NCBI GenBank assembly: GCA_003508835.1
Contig: PUFA01000722.1
Span: forward strand, 24,847 to 88,846
Direction of reading: 5' to 3'
Source of the DNA: Eonycteris spelaea
Taxonomy: Eukaryota > Chordata > Mammalia > Chiroptera > Pteropodidae
DNA length: 64,000 nucleotides
Position numbers and translations under genes: made by a program. Positions 1 through 14,497 of this stretch are shown here, piece after piece. The notes under the pieces are model-generated. The model ran no database searches, had not been told where the DNA came from, and saw only the letters and a program-made list of their open reading frames with translations. Within the stretch, counting starts at the first letter, position 1. Each line of letters opens with the position of its first letter.

Positions 1-2850
1 GCAATATAACTTTTTCTGAACAAGAAAAAAATGGATAAAAAGAAGGATTGATGGGAAATGATACTAAGGAGTCATTAGGGTAGTTCAGAAATCCTATTTA
101 GCATTTTATATTTTGTTTCACAGAGAACAGGAGCCATATTTTCCTGTAGAATGTTTCTTGGTATAGGTTAGAGAAAAAACATACTGCATAGGATGGATAA
201 TTGCTCTGGCCAAAGTAATGTTATGTAGGTCTGGAAAGAAGCCAGGCCCAATGAGAACAGAAAATATCAATGAGAACAGGATACGAAGTTGAAATCCAAG
301 ATTATCCTGCATAATGAAAAACATCTGGTGACCTTAGCTGACTGCTAAATTAAATCTGACTTAAAAGATGGTTTGTGGATTTAGGAACAAAAGTCCTCAG
401 GTATATTTCACTTCGATAGCTATTTGTGATTGCAAAAACAAGGTGAGGTTTGCCTGGGTTAATGTCTTTCACAGCTAAATTGAAACATACAGACTCACAT
501 AGAAAAATGTCATGGAGATATACTTTTCAAAATAAATTCATATACCAAGCCAGAAAACATCCCCCAAAATGACAGCATGTAAAGAGATGTCCCCTTGGAA
601 AAGGAATTCAATTTTCAATTATCTATACTATAGACCTGGAAAGTCTTTTGTCACTTCACCCAATGAAAAATGGAGATGTTTTATTTAGTGACAGATGATC
701 TGCCCAACAATGTTTTCTCTCTTCTATCACTGTTTCAATTGTATATTTAGTGAATTAGTTATGATTGATGAGAGCATTTTAAGCACTTGCTAGTTTTTCT
801 GGTGAAAATATGGCATATTTTAACTTTATTAATAGTTTTAGGTCTAAGTTTAGCACAATATATTTTTTCTAATTATTCAATGATGAAGCTACAAAGTATA
901 CAAATGGATCCATTTTTCCTTTAGTCCAAGGAACTCTGACAAAAATATGTCATTTAAAGTAATGTTGCTCATCATTCAGAGATGTAAAAGCTACATTGCT
1001 TTGATATAAAATAACTTTGTAGTTTTTAATGCTTGTCAAAATCTGTATATGCCACTTACAGTAACTTAGGTAGTTTGTACAGCTGGATCCAAATGTGATC
1101 ATGAGGGGGGAAATATCACCAACGGATTTAATTTTAAAATAAAAAAATAGGGCTAAAGAAACAATTTTGTTCAAAAATACCAACTTTCCTAAAAACTAGT
1201 TCTGGACTATTCAAGCAGTTTAAAGGTTTATTAATATAACTGTGTACGATGATAAGTGTTGATAAATACAGTTGACTATAGGACTGCTGTTTTATCTTAG
1301 ACACTATTATTTGGAGTCTGATGTAGATAAGATTTAGGGTGAGTACCTTAAACTTTAGAAGAAATGATATCAATAGAATATTATTTTTACTTGGTTTATT
1401 CCTCAGTGAAGAATGATAATTTGTGATCTTACTTAGTAACTATCACTGTGGAGTAGAAAATACAAGGGTTTGCCCATATCATCTTCTACAGTATAACAAT
1501 CATAGCACAGTACTGTATGACTCTTAGTGCTATGCAAATGCTAATAGCTAAGTTCTGTGAATGGAGAAGAAAGAATTTGGGAAATTAATTGACAAGGGAT
1601 GGGTCTTCTCTCTGTAATGCTAGATAGTGAAGTATTCACTTAAGCCTCTAGGCCTTGAAGAGAACTCTCAATATTTCTAACACTGAATGAACCTAGGCCT
1701 CTTCTAAAACATACCAGTTCATATGTATTATGCAAAATTCAAGCCATTCTTTCATATTGACAAATAACCTTGAACTGAGGTATACTTAGTTTATCAAAGT
1801 CAAACTAAGACATGACAGGTTCCCAAAGAAAAGTAAACATGACCCTGATTAATAAATGTGCTGGATGCTGAACCTAATTTATAGATAGTATCCTCCATTC
1901 TATTCTAGATCTGGTGTGTGTGAATGTGTGTGTATTTGATTGTATAAGTGTGTGAACTTATCCCAATTTTTGATATGTGTATGTGTTTTGTTAGAGCCTT
2001 TGGACGGTACCTTGTCAAGTATAGGGAGATAACAGAGCATCCAGAAGTGAGACACAAGAGCTCCTTTGCAAGTGATGTAACTTAGTTGATCCATGCTTAG
2101 TTAAGCCTGATGTACATTTTTAATATTATAACTGTTTTCTGCACAAAATATTTTATTTAAAACATTCAAGATAACAACTACAAAAAAGGGCTCATTATTA
2201 TGAGTTGAGTTCTTGTATGCTTGGGGTATAAAAATGTGCAGTCTTCTCATTGTAGGCCTAAACAAATACATAATGGGCAAACTTGGTTCAGTTCCTTCAG
2301 TATTACTCTCTATTGCTATCCACAAATGTTAACTCCGTATTATCCACAAACTTGGCAGCACATTTAAAGCTATCTATGGCCTCTAATGGCCATAAATGAT
2401 ACCAATCTCATTCATGATTATAGTTTTCAGCACTGACAGAACTGCACATGAAGATCCGCTTACATTCCCATTATTAACACCCCCAATTTTGTTGTATTGC
2501 CACACCTGAGAACCGTAGTAATGTATAGCAGAAACTCTATTCCTAGGCTCTTTTGGCACATGCCCATATGGTAGCTCTTTTCTGCTTTAAGGGAGGACAA
2601 AAATCTTCATTTCAAAGAATAGATCAGAATGTATGAGGACTTTACATGTGGTGTCTTCTGTGGATTGACAGTTGAAACCTATTTATATGGTCTTAGTTCT
2701 TTCTACTAGCCAACCAGTAACCAGTTAAACCCATTAAACCACTAAAAATACAGACTTTGCTTGTCCAAAGGCTAGCTTTGGATCCTGAGTTGTCCTCATA
2801 CAGCACTTTATAAATACTCCAGAGAAGTACTCTGAGAGGAAGAAAAAACT
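1..2850. other. Intronic sequence with no recognised element
   Basis: I recognise no gene or repeat family here. There is a GT-rich patch at about 1914-1985 (degenerate TG dinucleotides). Open frames are short and A/T-driven. Confidence 0.5.
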
Positions 2851-2938
2851 ATGTATGTATGTATGTATGTATGTATGTATGTATGTATGTATGTATATAT
2901 TTATTTGTTTGTTTGTTTATTTGTTTATTTATTTATTA
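2851..2938. repeat. (ATGT)n then (TTTG/TTTA)n microsatellite at an L1 tail
   Basis: About eleven ATGT units run into TTTG/TTTA units. On the minus strand this is the A-rich tail of the adjacent L1, with (CATA)n expanded at its distal end. Length variation between individuals is likely. Confidence 0.9.
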
Positions 2939-3199
2939 GGTGATATTGGTTAATGAAATCCAGTGAGTTTCAAGTATACAACTCAAGTAAGATATATATC
3001 GCATTGTGTGTTCACCGTCCATAGTTAGATTTCTTTCTGTTACCACATATTTGACCCCTTTCCCATCTACCTTCTCCCTCCCATGCTACCCTCTAGTAAC
3101 CACTAGTCTGTTGTCCATGTGCATGAGCCTCTGTTTGTTTTCCTGTTCATTTGTTGCTTTTAGGTGTATATCCCACATATACGTGGTATCATGTGGTTT

Positions 3200-6100
3200 T
3201 TAACTTTTTCTGTTTGGCTTATTTCACTTAGTATGATTATCTCAAAGTCCATCCACATTTTCTCAAATAGCAGTATGTCATCTCTTTTTATGGTTGAGTA
3301 GTATTCCACTGTGTATATGTACCACAACTTCTTTATCCAGTCACCTATTATAGGACATCAGTTGTTTTCACATCGTGGCCACCATGAATAATGCTGCTAT
3401 GAACATCACTGTGCAAATATCTTTTTGGATGTATGTTTTCAAGTCTTTGGGATAAATACCCAGTAGAGAGATTACCAGATCATACAGTAGATCAATTCTT
3501 AGTTTCTTGAGGCCCCTCCATAGTGTTTTCCATAGTGGCTGTACCAATTTGCAGTACAAAAAGCAGTGTATGAGAGTTCCTTTTTCTCTGCATCCTCTCT
3601 AAAAATTGTTATTATTTGTCCTGTTGGTATGAGATGGTATCTCATTGTGGTATTGATTTGCATTTTCCTAAGAGCTAGAGATGTGGAGCACCTTTTCAAA
3701 TATTTGTTAGCCATTTGAATGTCTTCTTCGGAGAAGTATGTGTTCAGGTTCTTTGCCTACTTTTTAAGTGGATTGTTTGTATTTTTGTTATTGAGTTGAA
3801 TGAGTTCTTTGTATATTCTGAATATTAGGCCCTTATCGGACGCATTGCTTGAAAATGTATTTTCCCATGGTTGTCAGATTGGCTGTCTCTTTACTTTGTT
3901 GAAAGTTATTTTGCTGTGTGGAGCTTTTTAGTTTGATGTAGTCCCCTTCATTCATTTTTGCTTTTATTTCCATTTCCTTTTAAGTCAATTCATAAAATTA
4001 TCTTTAAGGTCCAAGGTCTATTGTGAGTTTAATTCCTATGTTTTCTTCTATGCGTGTTATTGTTTCAGGTCTTATATTTCAGGTGTTTAATCCATTCTGA
4101 GTTAATTTGTGTTGGATATACAACAGTTTAGTTTCATTTCTTTTGCAGGTGGCTTTCTACTATTCCCAGCACCATTTATTGCAGAGGCTTACCTATCTCT
4201 ACTGTATGTTTTGAAACTCTTTTGTCAAAAAATTATTTGTCCATATAAATATGAGTTTACTTCTAGACTCTTGAGTCTGTTCCACTGGTCTATGTGTCTG
4301 TTTCGCTGCTGATATCATGCTGTTTTTGATTATTGCCACTTTTTAGTATAATTTAAAGTCAGGTGGAGTGATGCCTCCGCATTGTTCTTTTTCTCAGGGT
4401 GGCTTTTGGTGATTCAGGGTCTTCTGTGCTTCTGTACAAATCTGATGATTTTTTTTTGTTCTATATCCTTTAAAAAGGCCAATGAGATTTTTATAGGGAT
4501 TGCATTAAATCTTATAATGCTTTAAGTAATAAAGTCATTTTTAACTATGCTGATTCTTCCAAATCCAAGATCAAAGGAATATTTTTCCATTTCTTTGTAT
4601 CTTCTTCAATTTCTTTTAATAGGGTCTTATAGTTTTATTTATACAAGAACTTTACATGTTTCATTAAATTTATTCCTAGTATTTAATCTTTTCATTGCGA
4701 TTGCAAAAGGTATTATTGTTTCCGATTATTTTTTCTGAGAATTCATTATTAGAGTATGGGAACACTATAGATTTTTGAACATTGATTTTGTATCTAGAAA
4801 CTTTACTGTATTTGCTTATTGTTTCTAGTAGTGTTCTTGTGGAGTCATTAGGGTTTTCTATATAGGAGAATCATGTCATTCACAAATAGTGATAGCTTGA
4901 CTTCTTTGTTTTCTATTTGTATGCCTTTTATATCTTTCTCTTACCTGACTGCACTTGCTAGGACCTCCACTGTTATAGTGAATAGCAGTAGTAAGAGTGG
5001 ACTGCCTTATTTTGTTCCTGACCTTAGAAGAAAGGTTTTTAGTTTTTCACCATTAAGTATAATGTTGCTGAGGTTTTTCATATATGGCCTTTATAATGGT
5101 AAGATACTTTTCTTCTATAACAATTTTGTTAAGTTTTGATCATCAGTGGATGCCATATCTTGTCAAAGGCTTTTTCTGTGTCTAATGCTATGATCATATG
5201 ATTCTTATTTTTTAATTTATGCAGTGTATCACATAAATTGATTTGCATATGTTGAACCATCCTTGGGATGAAGTCACTTGATCATGGTGTTTAATCTTTT
5301 TAATATGTTGCTGATTCGGTTCACTATATCTTACTTTAGGATTTTGCATCTGTGTTCATGAGAGATATTGACCTGTAGTTTTCTTCTTTGTGTTATCTTT
5401 CCCAGGTTTTGGTATCAGGGTAATATTGGCCTCATACAATGCATTAGAAATTTGCCTTCTCTTCAATTGTTTGGCATAGTTTGAGGAGATATGTTTTAAA
5501 TCTTTTGAATGTTGGTACAATTCAATGGTGAATCCATCTGGTCCTGGACTTTTACTTTTTGATAGGTTTGATGATTGTTTCAATTTTCATACTGCAAATC
5601 GATATATTTAGATATTCTAGTTCTTGATTCAGTCTAGGAAGGTTGTATTTTACTAAATTCTGGTCCATTTCTTCTACGTTGTTAAATTTGGTGTTATATA
5701 CTTTTTCATAGTATTCTTGTATGATCCTTTGTATTTCTGTGTCAGTTATAAATTTTACCTCTTTCATCTCTGATTTTATTTATTTGTGTCATTTCTCTTT
5801 TTTTTCTTTTTAGTAAGTCTAGCCAGGGTTTTGTCAATTTTATAACCTTCTCAAAGAAACAGCTCTTTGTTGCATTATTTTCTATTGTTTTTTTTTGGCG
5901 GGGGTTGGGGGGAGGCAGTTGTTTTCAATTTCATTATTTCTGCTCTACTTTGATTACTTTTTTTCTTCCTTTGATTTTAGGCTTCATTTGTTATATCTTC
6001 TTCTAACTTTTTTAGGATGAAACATTATGTGTTTATTTATGGCTCATTCTTGATTTTCGAGTTAGGCCTGTAATGATATGAACTTTCTCTTTTTAACCCT

Positions 6101-6963
6101 TTTGCCATATCCAGAATGTTTGATATGTTTGACTATCATTATGATTATCTGTATGTATTCTTGATCTATCTTTCCATTTCTTCTCTGACCCAGTCATTCT
6201 TCAGTAGCATGCTGTTTAATCTCTACGTTGTTGTTACTTCCTGCTTCTTTTATAGTTGGTCTCCAGATTCGAATCATTATGATCAGATAATATGGTTGGT
6301 ATGATTTCATCCTTCTTATATTTGTTGAGGCTATCTCTATGTCCCAGTATGTGTCAATCCTTGAAAATATTCCATGTGCACTAGAGAAGAATGTATAAGC
6401 AGCTGTTTGAGAATGAAAGGCTCTGTAAATGTCAATTATGGCCAGTTGTTTACTGTGTCATTCAAGGATGTTATTTTCCTATTGATTTTCTGTTTGGGTG
6501 AAATGTCCATATATGACAGTAGGATATTTAGTCCCTTCCTACATTAATGTTTTGGCCTTTTCTCCCTTTAGTTGCATTAGTAATTGCTTTATATATTGTG
6601 ACGCTCTCTGATTGGGAACATAAATATTAATAAATGTTATATCTTCTTGGTGTATGATTCCCTTTATCATTACTAATTGTCTCTCAGTATATTTCTGTAA
6701 GTTTTTTTTTTTTATTGTGAAGTCTGTTTTATCCGATTAGTACCACTACTGCTTTTCTCTGAATGTCATTTGCTTGAAATATCATTTTCTACCCTTTCAC
6801 TCTGAGTCTATATTTATCGTTGGAACTGAGTGTATCTCCTGGAGGCATCATATGGTTGGTTTTGTTTTTTGTTCCAGTCTGCAACTCTTTGCTTTTTTAT
6901 TGGTGGGTTAATTTCATTTACATTTCGGGTGATTATTGAAATACAAAGTTTTCCTATAGCCAT
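3200..6963 (-). pseudogene. L1 ORF2 (endonuclease/reverse transcriptase) pseudogene
   Basis: The family protein nicks target DNA and reverse transcribes L1 RNA. The frame begins with MAIGKLCISIIT at 6963, as in the sister copy at 30895. The RT catalytic FADD motif is degraded to FVND at 4886-4875, followed by MIL. The C-terminal region with [18 protein letters not shown] lies near 3420. Many stops and frameshifts make it non-coding. Confidence 0.88.
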
Positions 6964-7399
6964 TTTGTCTTTTACTTTCTGGTAGCTGTGTTTCCATTGC
7001 TTCCTTTTCTTTGATTTTTGTTATTTTATTTCATTTATGTTTTTGTATTTTTCCTCTGGTCCTTCTTGTTTTATGTCATATCCTTTGGTTATGAATCTTT
7101 GGCATGTTGTTATCATTATGAATATGTAAAGTACAGTCACATATAATATATGTAGTCTATTTTCTTCTGCCTTATCTCCATTTTCTTGTGCAAATTTAGA
7201 TTTTAGAAGCCTTCTCTTTTCTGTTATTGTTATCTCAATTTTTCCTCTATATGCTGATTGTTCATTGCCATTTTGAAATCGCAAATCTCTTATCATTTAA
7301 GGTTATAATGTTCCTGTTTTAAATATGGGTTACGCTACTCGCCTTCAATCTGTCTGCTAGTTGAGATACTCCTAGTTATTTTTTTTTCTTGTCATTTTG

Positions 7400-8290
7400 T
7401 TTTAGATGAGCTGACCCATTTCTGTATTTTCTGTAATGCAAGCATCATATTGGGAATTCCCTCAATTTTTGTATGTCAGGAAAGGTTTATTTCTCTTTCA
7501 CATCTAAAGGAGAGCTTTGCTGGACACATTATTCTTGGCTGGTAGTTCCTTTCATTTAATAGTTCAGATTTTGATTTCCTTTTTTTCTGGCATTTACAGT
7601 TTGTGCTGAGAAGTTCATTGATAATCTAAAGGGTTTTCCTTTATAGGTTACTGTCTTCTTCTCCCTGGCTGCTCTGAGAATTCTGTCTTTGTTTGTTGAT
7701 TTTTGATAATTTTAATTCAATGTGTCTTGATGAAAGGCCTTTGTGGGTTGAGATAATTGGGTATTCTGATGACTTCTTGAATTCCAAGCACCAGCTCATT
7801 CCTTAGCTTTAGAAATTCTTTCAACTACTTGTCTGAAAATGCTTCCTAATCCCTGCTCCTTTTCCTCACCTTTGATAATGGCCATTATTCTTGTTTCCTC
7901 TCCTGATAGTATCAGCTAGTTCTTATGTTTCTCTTTCATTATTTTTCATTCTTAGGTTTCTTTTTCCTTCTGAACTATTTCTAGATTTCTGTGTTCGATA
8001 TCCCTGATGCTTTTCTTCATTTGGTCAACTCTATTTCCCAAGCTTGCTATTTTTTTCATCTCTTGCAGCATGTTCTTCATCACCAGAATTTCTATTTTTG
8101 TGTGTGTTGTGGTTTCAATATCCTTGCTAAAAAAACATATTCTGCTTATCTAATTGATTTTTTTTTCATTTTCTGGAATTGTTGATATGAACTATTTTGG
8201 ATCTCATAGTGCTTTTTCAGAAGTACCATACTGAATTCTCTATAATTTAAGTTGCATATATCTATGTCTTTAAGCCTAATCTCGGTAGAT
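7400..8290 (-). pseudogene. L1 ORF1 (RNA-binding protein) pseudogene
   Basis: It lies between the 5' UTR and ORF2 on the minus strand and aligns with the ORF1 regions of the L1s at 29880 (+) and 50540-51450 (-). It contains the coiled-coil-encoding A-rich stretch at about 8160-7950 and the conserved C-terminal part near 7500-7700. The frame is broken repeatedly. Confidence 0.75.
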
Positions 8291-9189
8291 TTTTCTTTCT
8301 TTCTGAGCTGCCTTTTCACCTTGGTTGTTCATGGTGTTTAATTGACTCTTATCTAAATGACATTAATTAGTGTATTCTGCTTTTTTTTCCAGAAAAATTT
8401 ATTGCATAGAGGTCTCTCTTTAGCCTGTTTCTAAGGTAATTTTCTTTTGATTTCCAGTAGATGGAGTCTAAGCCTCTTGGATCCCTATTTTATATAAAGT
8501 GTTAATAATGCTTTTTTTATTATAAATATTCAATCACAATTGCTCCCAGTCTCAGTCCCTGTCAATGTTAGCAACAATTTCTATTGCATTTGCTCAGATT
8601 TCTCTGGGGCTCTGCAGTGTTCAATCTTGGATTATATGGAGTAGGTGCCTGCTGGGCTGGTAAATTTGGGGTTGTGGCTCATGTTTCCAACTGTGGCTGG
8701 TTATAATCAGCTGTTGCTCCTCTGTCATCCCAACTTCTCTGCTTTTCCCCCTGATCCCTGTGTACTGCCACTGCTTGAAGCTTACAGTTCTCTCAGGAGG
8801 GGAATTCAGGGAACCTGCCGCACTTCTTCCCTCTCCTCCTGTAGAGAGCTCTGGTTCCTTTAGTCAGCTTCTTGGTCTCCTGGTCTATAGCCCGGCTCCC
8901 AGGGTTCTGACCTGTGGTAGCTCTTATGTGCAGATAACTCACTCGGATGTGTTGTGTACAGGTTGGGTTTTTTTTGAGTCTTAAATGTTTAGGTTATTGT
9001 TTTTTCATGGAAGAAATCTGGGGACATCTTCTCTCTGACCATGCTTCTGACCAGCAAAAGTGTTTTTAATTGAAGTTTTCTAAATTGTATTTATGGGGAT
9101 TTTCCAAGAATAGATGCTTGAGGTTCATGAGGAATCTCAACTTTGCATAATATGGAATAATAACTACTTTCATTAGATTAAATCTTTAT

Positions 9190-9345
9190 ATTTATAGAGC
9201 ACATTTACATACATTTGTGAATTGGGATTTCTACAAAAACCTTATGAGGTAAGTATGGCAATCCTTTTTACCCCCACTTAACAGATGAAGAAACTTTACA
9301 GACTTTGTTAGGGATACACAGACATAAATGATTGAGGGTACACTC
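9190..9345 (-). mobile_element. MIR SINE fragment
   Basis: The minus-strand MIR core is recognisable: a stretch like ttatgaggtaagta, then a tract matching cccattttacagatgaggaa. It is heavily diverged, as expected for this pre-eutherian tRNA-derived SINE. Confidence 0.8.
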
Positions 9346-9469
9346 AGTCCTAAATTTTGTGTGTGTGTGTTTTATTGCACTTCTCTGTTAGAATTACGAT
9401 TGTCATTGTTGGTTTCAGATTTTTCAAATTAGATAGATATATTAATGACATTATTCCATGGTATTTCTG

Positions 9470-9620
9470 TGTCCTTTCACAATGTATTCTCTTACCCAAA
9501 GTGTCTCCTAACTTTTCTGTTGGCCTAGCTCAAATCCTACTTCCTCAATGAAGCCTTCTGTGAATATTCATGAATCTCTCTCTTCTCAGAACTTCTACAA
9601 AACTTCTAGTTACACTGTAA
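9470..9620 (+). mobile_element. L2 LINE fragment
   Basis: It contains the L2 3' hallmark, a degenerate version of cagctcaaatgtcacctcct followed by gaagccttc. Diverged and truncated. Confidence 0.6.
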
Positions 9621-9824
9621 AATCCAGCATTTGATTTTTACTGGCTTAGGTTTTGTCCAAATTGAACTGTGGAAATGAAACAGAAACTGCTTTCTTTGTA
9701 GAAATGGACCTTAAACATTTATGTCCTTTGATCTTCCCCTTTTTCCCATGGCTTATCAGATACCCCATGTCCAGATTTATCCATTCACATGGAAAGTTTA
9801 AATGTATCTTTCTTCTTAGTTTCT

Positions 9825-9950
9825 TGCCAGCCAAATAGAGATAATAATTACTGTTTTATAGGACTGTGATGGTTGAATGAGAATGAATTCAAAAGTGCCT
9901 GTCATTGTTTCTGGCACATGATGAGCACTTAATAAATCATGGCTACTAGT
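9825..9950 (+). mobile_element. MIR SINE fragment (3' part)
   Basis: It matches the MIR 3' half: gggttgtgatgattgaatgag-like sequence, then a degenerate gtgcctggcacatagtag and cttaataaat. Confidence 0.7.
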
Positions 9951-12529
9951 ATATGATGCAGGTATTAAAGTTATTTTTTTTAATGAGAAAAAGTAAGACA
10001 GTGCTTTAAAGCTGTTTTAGCCTTCTTAGTGATTGTTTTTGCCTTTAGGCATGTCTGCATTTCCACTGTTCCATCTATGAACATCTGTGCTTTGATTACA
10101 TAAACATTCTTGCTTCCTATATTGTCTTTCTATAATAACATCTGTGAAAAGATGAGGTATGTGTGTAAGCATAATATCTATAAAGAGAGGTAAAAACACT
10201 TCTGCATACATATTGTCTAAAGGTACCCAAGTCATTCAGCCAAATTTAATGCTGCCTTTGTGTGTATGCTGAGTGAAAGATACAAAGATTTATGGTGGAT
10301 GACCCATTAATCATATTCACTAGAAAGATAGAGTTTTTCTTCACTGATAATAATGAACTTATAGACATTGTCTCATGATTACCCTATGAAAAGTCCTCCA
10401 CTATATAATTACTAATCCAAATATAGACATGTGGCTTAAAAAAAAAAAAAAACTTTACAACAATTTTTAGATGCTTCCTGAGGCTACATATTCAATTGTT
10501 ACCTTTTTGATATAAGATGGTACTTAAAATGATGCCTCATTTCTGGATGAATCTCCAGCGTTGAGTCCTTCCTGTTATGAGAAATAACACCATTTAAATA
10601 AATTTGCATAATCTGGCGATGATCTAAATTGTTATGTACATTAAAATAAGGGTGAAAAAATCAGTTTATATGCAAAAGAAGAAACTCTTGCAATTTTGAT
10701 TATTTTAGAACCAAATTGAAACTTTTTTTCCATTTTTGAGGCTATATTGATTTTTTAACTTGCTTTTTCTAATGATAAGGTGAAAAAACAAAATGCAGTC
10801 ATGAGAAATTATGGACTTCTAACTCGAGAATATTTCAGATGTGATCGTATCCAGCTTCCTGCCCAAACTAGTAAATAAAGTTGCTCTTGTAACTGATGAT
10901 AGTAACACTACTTATGAAAAGCTCAGTGAAACACCTATGCAGAGAACTTGTCAGTAATTGACATTCCATTAACAAACCTTATTTTGACCCTTTGTATACC
11001 AGGGAAATCATAAAAGTTTCCCTGTTGGAAGACTTGTTGTTGTTGATGTATATGAAATATCTTTCCTACTGTTTTTGGGCTCTGTCTTTATTGCTCCTGG
11101 GAGGACCAAGAACTGTGTTTCTTGTGGCATTTAAATCAAATAGATATTAAAAGGGTGTTGAATGTCTTAAAGATTCTGAATATCATAAATAGCTATCTTA
11201 AGCTCTCAAAGGACCAAAATTTCCAATTGAAAATTTTTCCAGACTCAACTGTACCTGTCATCTTTCTCTGTGTATGTCCCAATTGTCTATCCTACAAAAG
11301 CATGAAAAATAAGAGTTCTGACAGATTTGGTGCTGGTTTTAGACTTTAATAATCTTAGTCCTACAACTGGACATTTTTATTGATATTTTGAAAAATTTTT
11401 TAAAAATTGTTTAAAACATGGATTTGAAGAGACTTGACAAGGATAATAACATGATGCATATTGCATAATCACTGCAAAAATATAAGTTGAAAGAAAACCT
11501 TTAAATGGTTAATATCTGCTTTTGAGGAGCAAGACTGGGATATTCAGTACCATACCTCTATTGGGAGGCAGAATTGAGAAATAGCCTAAGTATGTTCTTA
11601 GGATCCCTCCATCCCACTCACCATACCTGTTTTGGGTGAATCCCCATCAGTCAAGTGTCTTATGTCTTCACTAACAGAGGGACGCACAGTCTCTTCTACT
11701 TCTTAAAACACAAGGTAAACACTTGGTAAATATTGGCTAATGGTGAGAATGAAGGTCCCTTTGACATTATTTTAGCCACTTTTCCCCATGTGCAAGGCTG
11801 GCTTCGTCAAGAGTTCTGGTTCATAGTTTCAAAATAATTTAGGCTGTGTATACTCCATGTCAAATTAGTCATCTAAGTTCTATTTATTTTTTTCTGACAA
11901 TTGACAGTAAATTCAATCCAAACCATTGTTCAATCCTGTTTAATCATTTAGACAAATCTATGACCCAGCTAAAATTTGCATCCTAGAGATTTTTTATGTC
12001 CAAAAAAATCAAATCATATTGATATTATTTCAAACCAATCTATTGCTTAACAATTGACCTGTAAATAGCCAATCCAACCATGGGTAAAGATGCAGCCTTA
12101 TGCAGATTTGAAATTGAAAGTCCCTTTTCCTTTTTGATCCTCTAAATTCCCTTCCTTTATGCCAAGAAAGAAGAATCACGTATCTTGTGTACTTTTCTTT
12201 CATACAATTATTCATCTTCATGATAAATCTCTACCTTTATCTCTCTCTTTTTTCCCTCTCCTTCCTCCTTCCCTCTCTAGTCTCCTCTCCTCCACTCTCC
12301 CCACCCCTCATATCTTTGTCATATACAACTTCTATTCCTCCAATAATTGTCCTAAAGTGAGAATATAGAGCCAAGTTATCAGGGGAGAAACAAATGCTGT
12401 TTAGGACACCATATCATAAAAAATATAAAAAAGTACTATATATTCATTATCTTTTAACATGGAATGCAATAGGTCTGGGCAAGTTGTGGTCCTGATTATT
12501 TTAAATTACATTGTAACCATCTTATCTTC
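9951..12529. other. Intronic sequence with no recognised element
   Basis: No gene or repeat family is assigned. Visible details are a poly(A) run at about 10438-10452 and a pyrimidine-rich tract at 12237-12310. Composition is A/T-rich throughout. Confidence 0.45.
12237..12310. repeat. Pyrimidine-rich (CT) low-complexity tract
   Basis: More than 70 nt of almost pure C/T on the plus strand, without a fixed repeat unit. Confidence 0.8.
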
Positions 12530-13907
12530 TTTCAGCAGCTTCAAAAAAAATTACTTATTAAGCTTTAAAATAATTGCAGATTCACACACAACTATAAGAA
12601 ATAGTGCAGCGATCCCACCTACTATTTACCTAGTTCCCCAATGGTAACATCTTGCAAAACTATAGTACAGTATCACAATCCAGATATTGACATTAATGTG
12701 ATCCACAAATTTTTTTTAGATTTACCAGCTTTACTTTCACTTATGTGTGTATATTTGTATATTTAGTTCAATGCAGTTTTATTACATTTGTTGATTTATG
12801 CAACCTCTATCACAGTCAAGATACTGAATAATTCCACCACCACAGGGATTCCTTGTATTGCCCTTTTATAACTACATTAACCTCCTTCTGGCTCCTGTTC
12901 CACTTTTCACTGACACTGAATCCTGGGCAATCACTAATCTGTTCTCCATTTTTAGAATTTCGTCATTTCAAAATGTTACATAAATTGAATCATACAGCAT
13001 GTAACACTTTAAGATGGCTTTTTTACTCTCAGAATAATTCCCTGGAGATTTATCCAAGTTAATGCATGTATCAAAAGTTCCTTTTTATTGCTGAATTGTA
13101 TTCCATGTTATAGATATACCAAAGTTTAACCTCACCTGTTGGAGGATATCTGGACCCTTTCCAGTAGTTGGCTATTCTGAATAAAGCCAATATAAATATT
13201 TGTGTACAGGTTCTTCTTTGAAGTAAATTTTCATTGCTCTGGGATAAATGTCCCAAACTGTAATTGCTTGGTTATATGATAGTAGAATATTTAGTTTTAT
13301 ATGGAACTAACAGTGTTTTCCAGATTGGTTACATCATTTTATCCTGACAAAAATGTATGAGTGATTCAGTTTCTTCACATGTTTGCCAGAATTTGGTGTT
13401 GTCAACTTTGTTTTATTCTCTCCATTCTGATACCTTTGTAGGGATATTTATCATTGTTTTAATTTGCATATCCCTCATGACTAAGTATGACAAACATCAT
13501 TTTCATGAGCTTACTTGCTATCATTATATCCTATTTGGTAGAATGCCTCTTCATGTCTTCTTTCATAATTTAATTGAATCATTGTTTTTACTGTTTTGAG
13601 AATTCTTCATATATTCTGTGTATTATTTCTTTGTCAGATAGTTGGTTTGCAAAAAATTTACTCCCATTATGTAACTTATCTTTTCCTCCTTTAAAAGGAT
13701 CTTTTATAGAGAAGATGATTTTAATTCGGTGATGTCCAATTTATTATTTTTTTCTTTTATAGAATGCATTTTTGTTGTCAACTCTCAGAACTCTTTGCCT
13801 AACTCTAGATTCTGAAGATATTTTTTAAACTTTTACATTTTAAGTTTATATTTAAATGTGTGATCCATTTTCAGTTTATTTATGTAAAATTGAGTTTTAA
13901 GTCAATA

Positions 13908-13936
13908 TTATTATTATTATTATTATTATTATTGTT
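13908..13936. repeat. (ATT)n microsatellite
   Basis: About nine ATT units inside the old L1. Confidence 0.9.
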
Positions 13937-14497
13937 ATAGAAGTCCAATTTTTCTGGTATCATTTGTTAAAAATGGTATCCTTCCTCCATTGATTTTTTC
14001 ACCTTTCTCAAAATCTGTTTTTCATTTATTTCTGGGTTTTATATATTTTTTCATAGATCTGTGTGTCTATCCCCTCAATAACACACTGTCTTGTTAGTCA
14101 TAGTTATATAATGAGAGTTAATGTCAGGTAGATGATTACTCTCAATTAATTTTTCTTTGTCAAGATTGTTTTCACTATTCTTATTGGGGAGTCTTTGCCT
14201 TATCATATACATTTTGGAATAAGTCTGTCTAGATCTGAAAAAATACCTTACTGAGATTTGGAAAGGAATTACATTATACTAAAAAATCCATATGGGGGCA
14301 ATTGATAATTTTACTATGTTGAGCCTTCCAATTATGAACATAATTATTTCTTTTCATTTATATAGTATTTTTTGATATTCTGTATCAGTATTTTATAATT
14401 TTCAACATATAGATCCTGTATATATTTTGTTAAATGTATGCTTAACATTTCATTTTCTTTGGAGTGATTATAAATGGCATTGTGTTTTTAATTACAG

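Larger units (their letters stand above)
2939..9057 (-). mobile_element. Near full-length, decayed LINE-1 (bat-type)
   Basis: On the minus strand the order is 5' UTR (about 9057-8300), ORF1 remnant (about 8290-7400), inter-ORF segment, ORF2 starting at the ATG at 6963-6961, ORF2 down to about 3200, then the 3' UTR ending at the tail. The 5' end carries a motif (gatgtccccaga) shared with the L1s at 28975 and 63325. ORF2 pieces are readable in several frames, including an endonuclease-to-RT linker (5767-5552) and RT motif SPGPDGF (5583-5356). Frameshifts and stops break both ORFs, and no open piece exceeds about 91 codons. I could not find a convincing target-site duplication. It is one of the younger L1s here, judging by how well it aligns with its siblings. 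Confidence 0.93.
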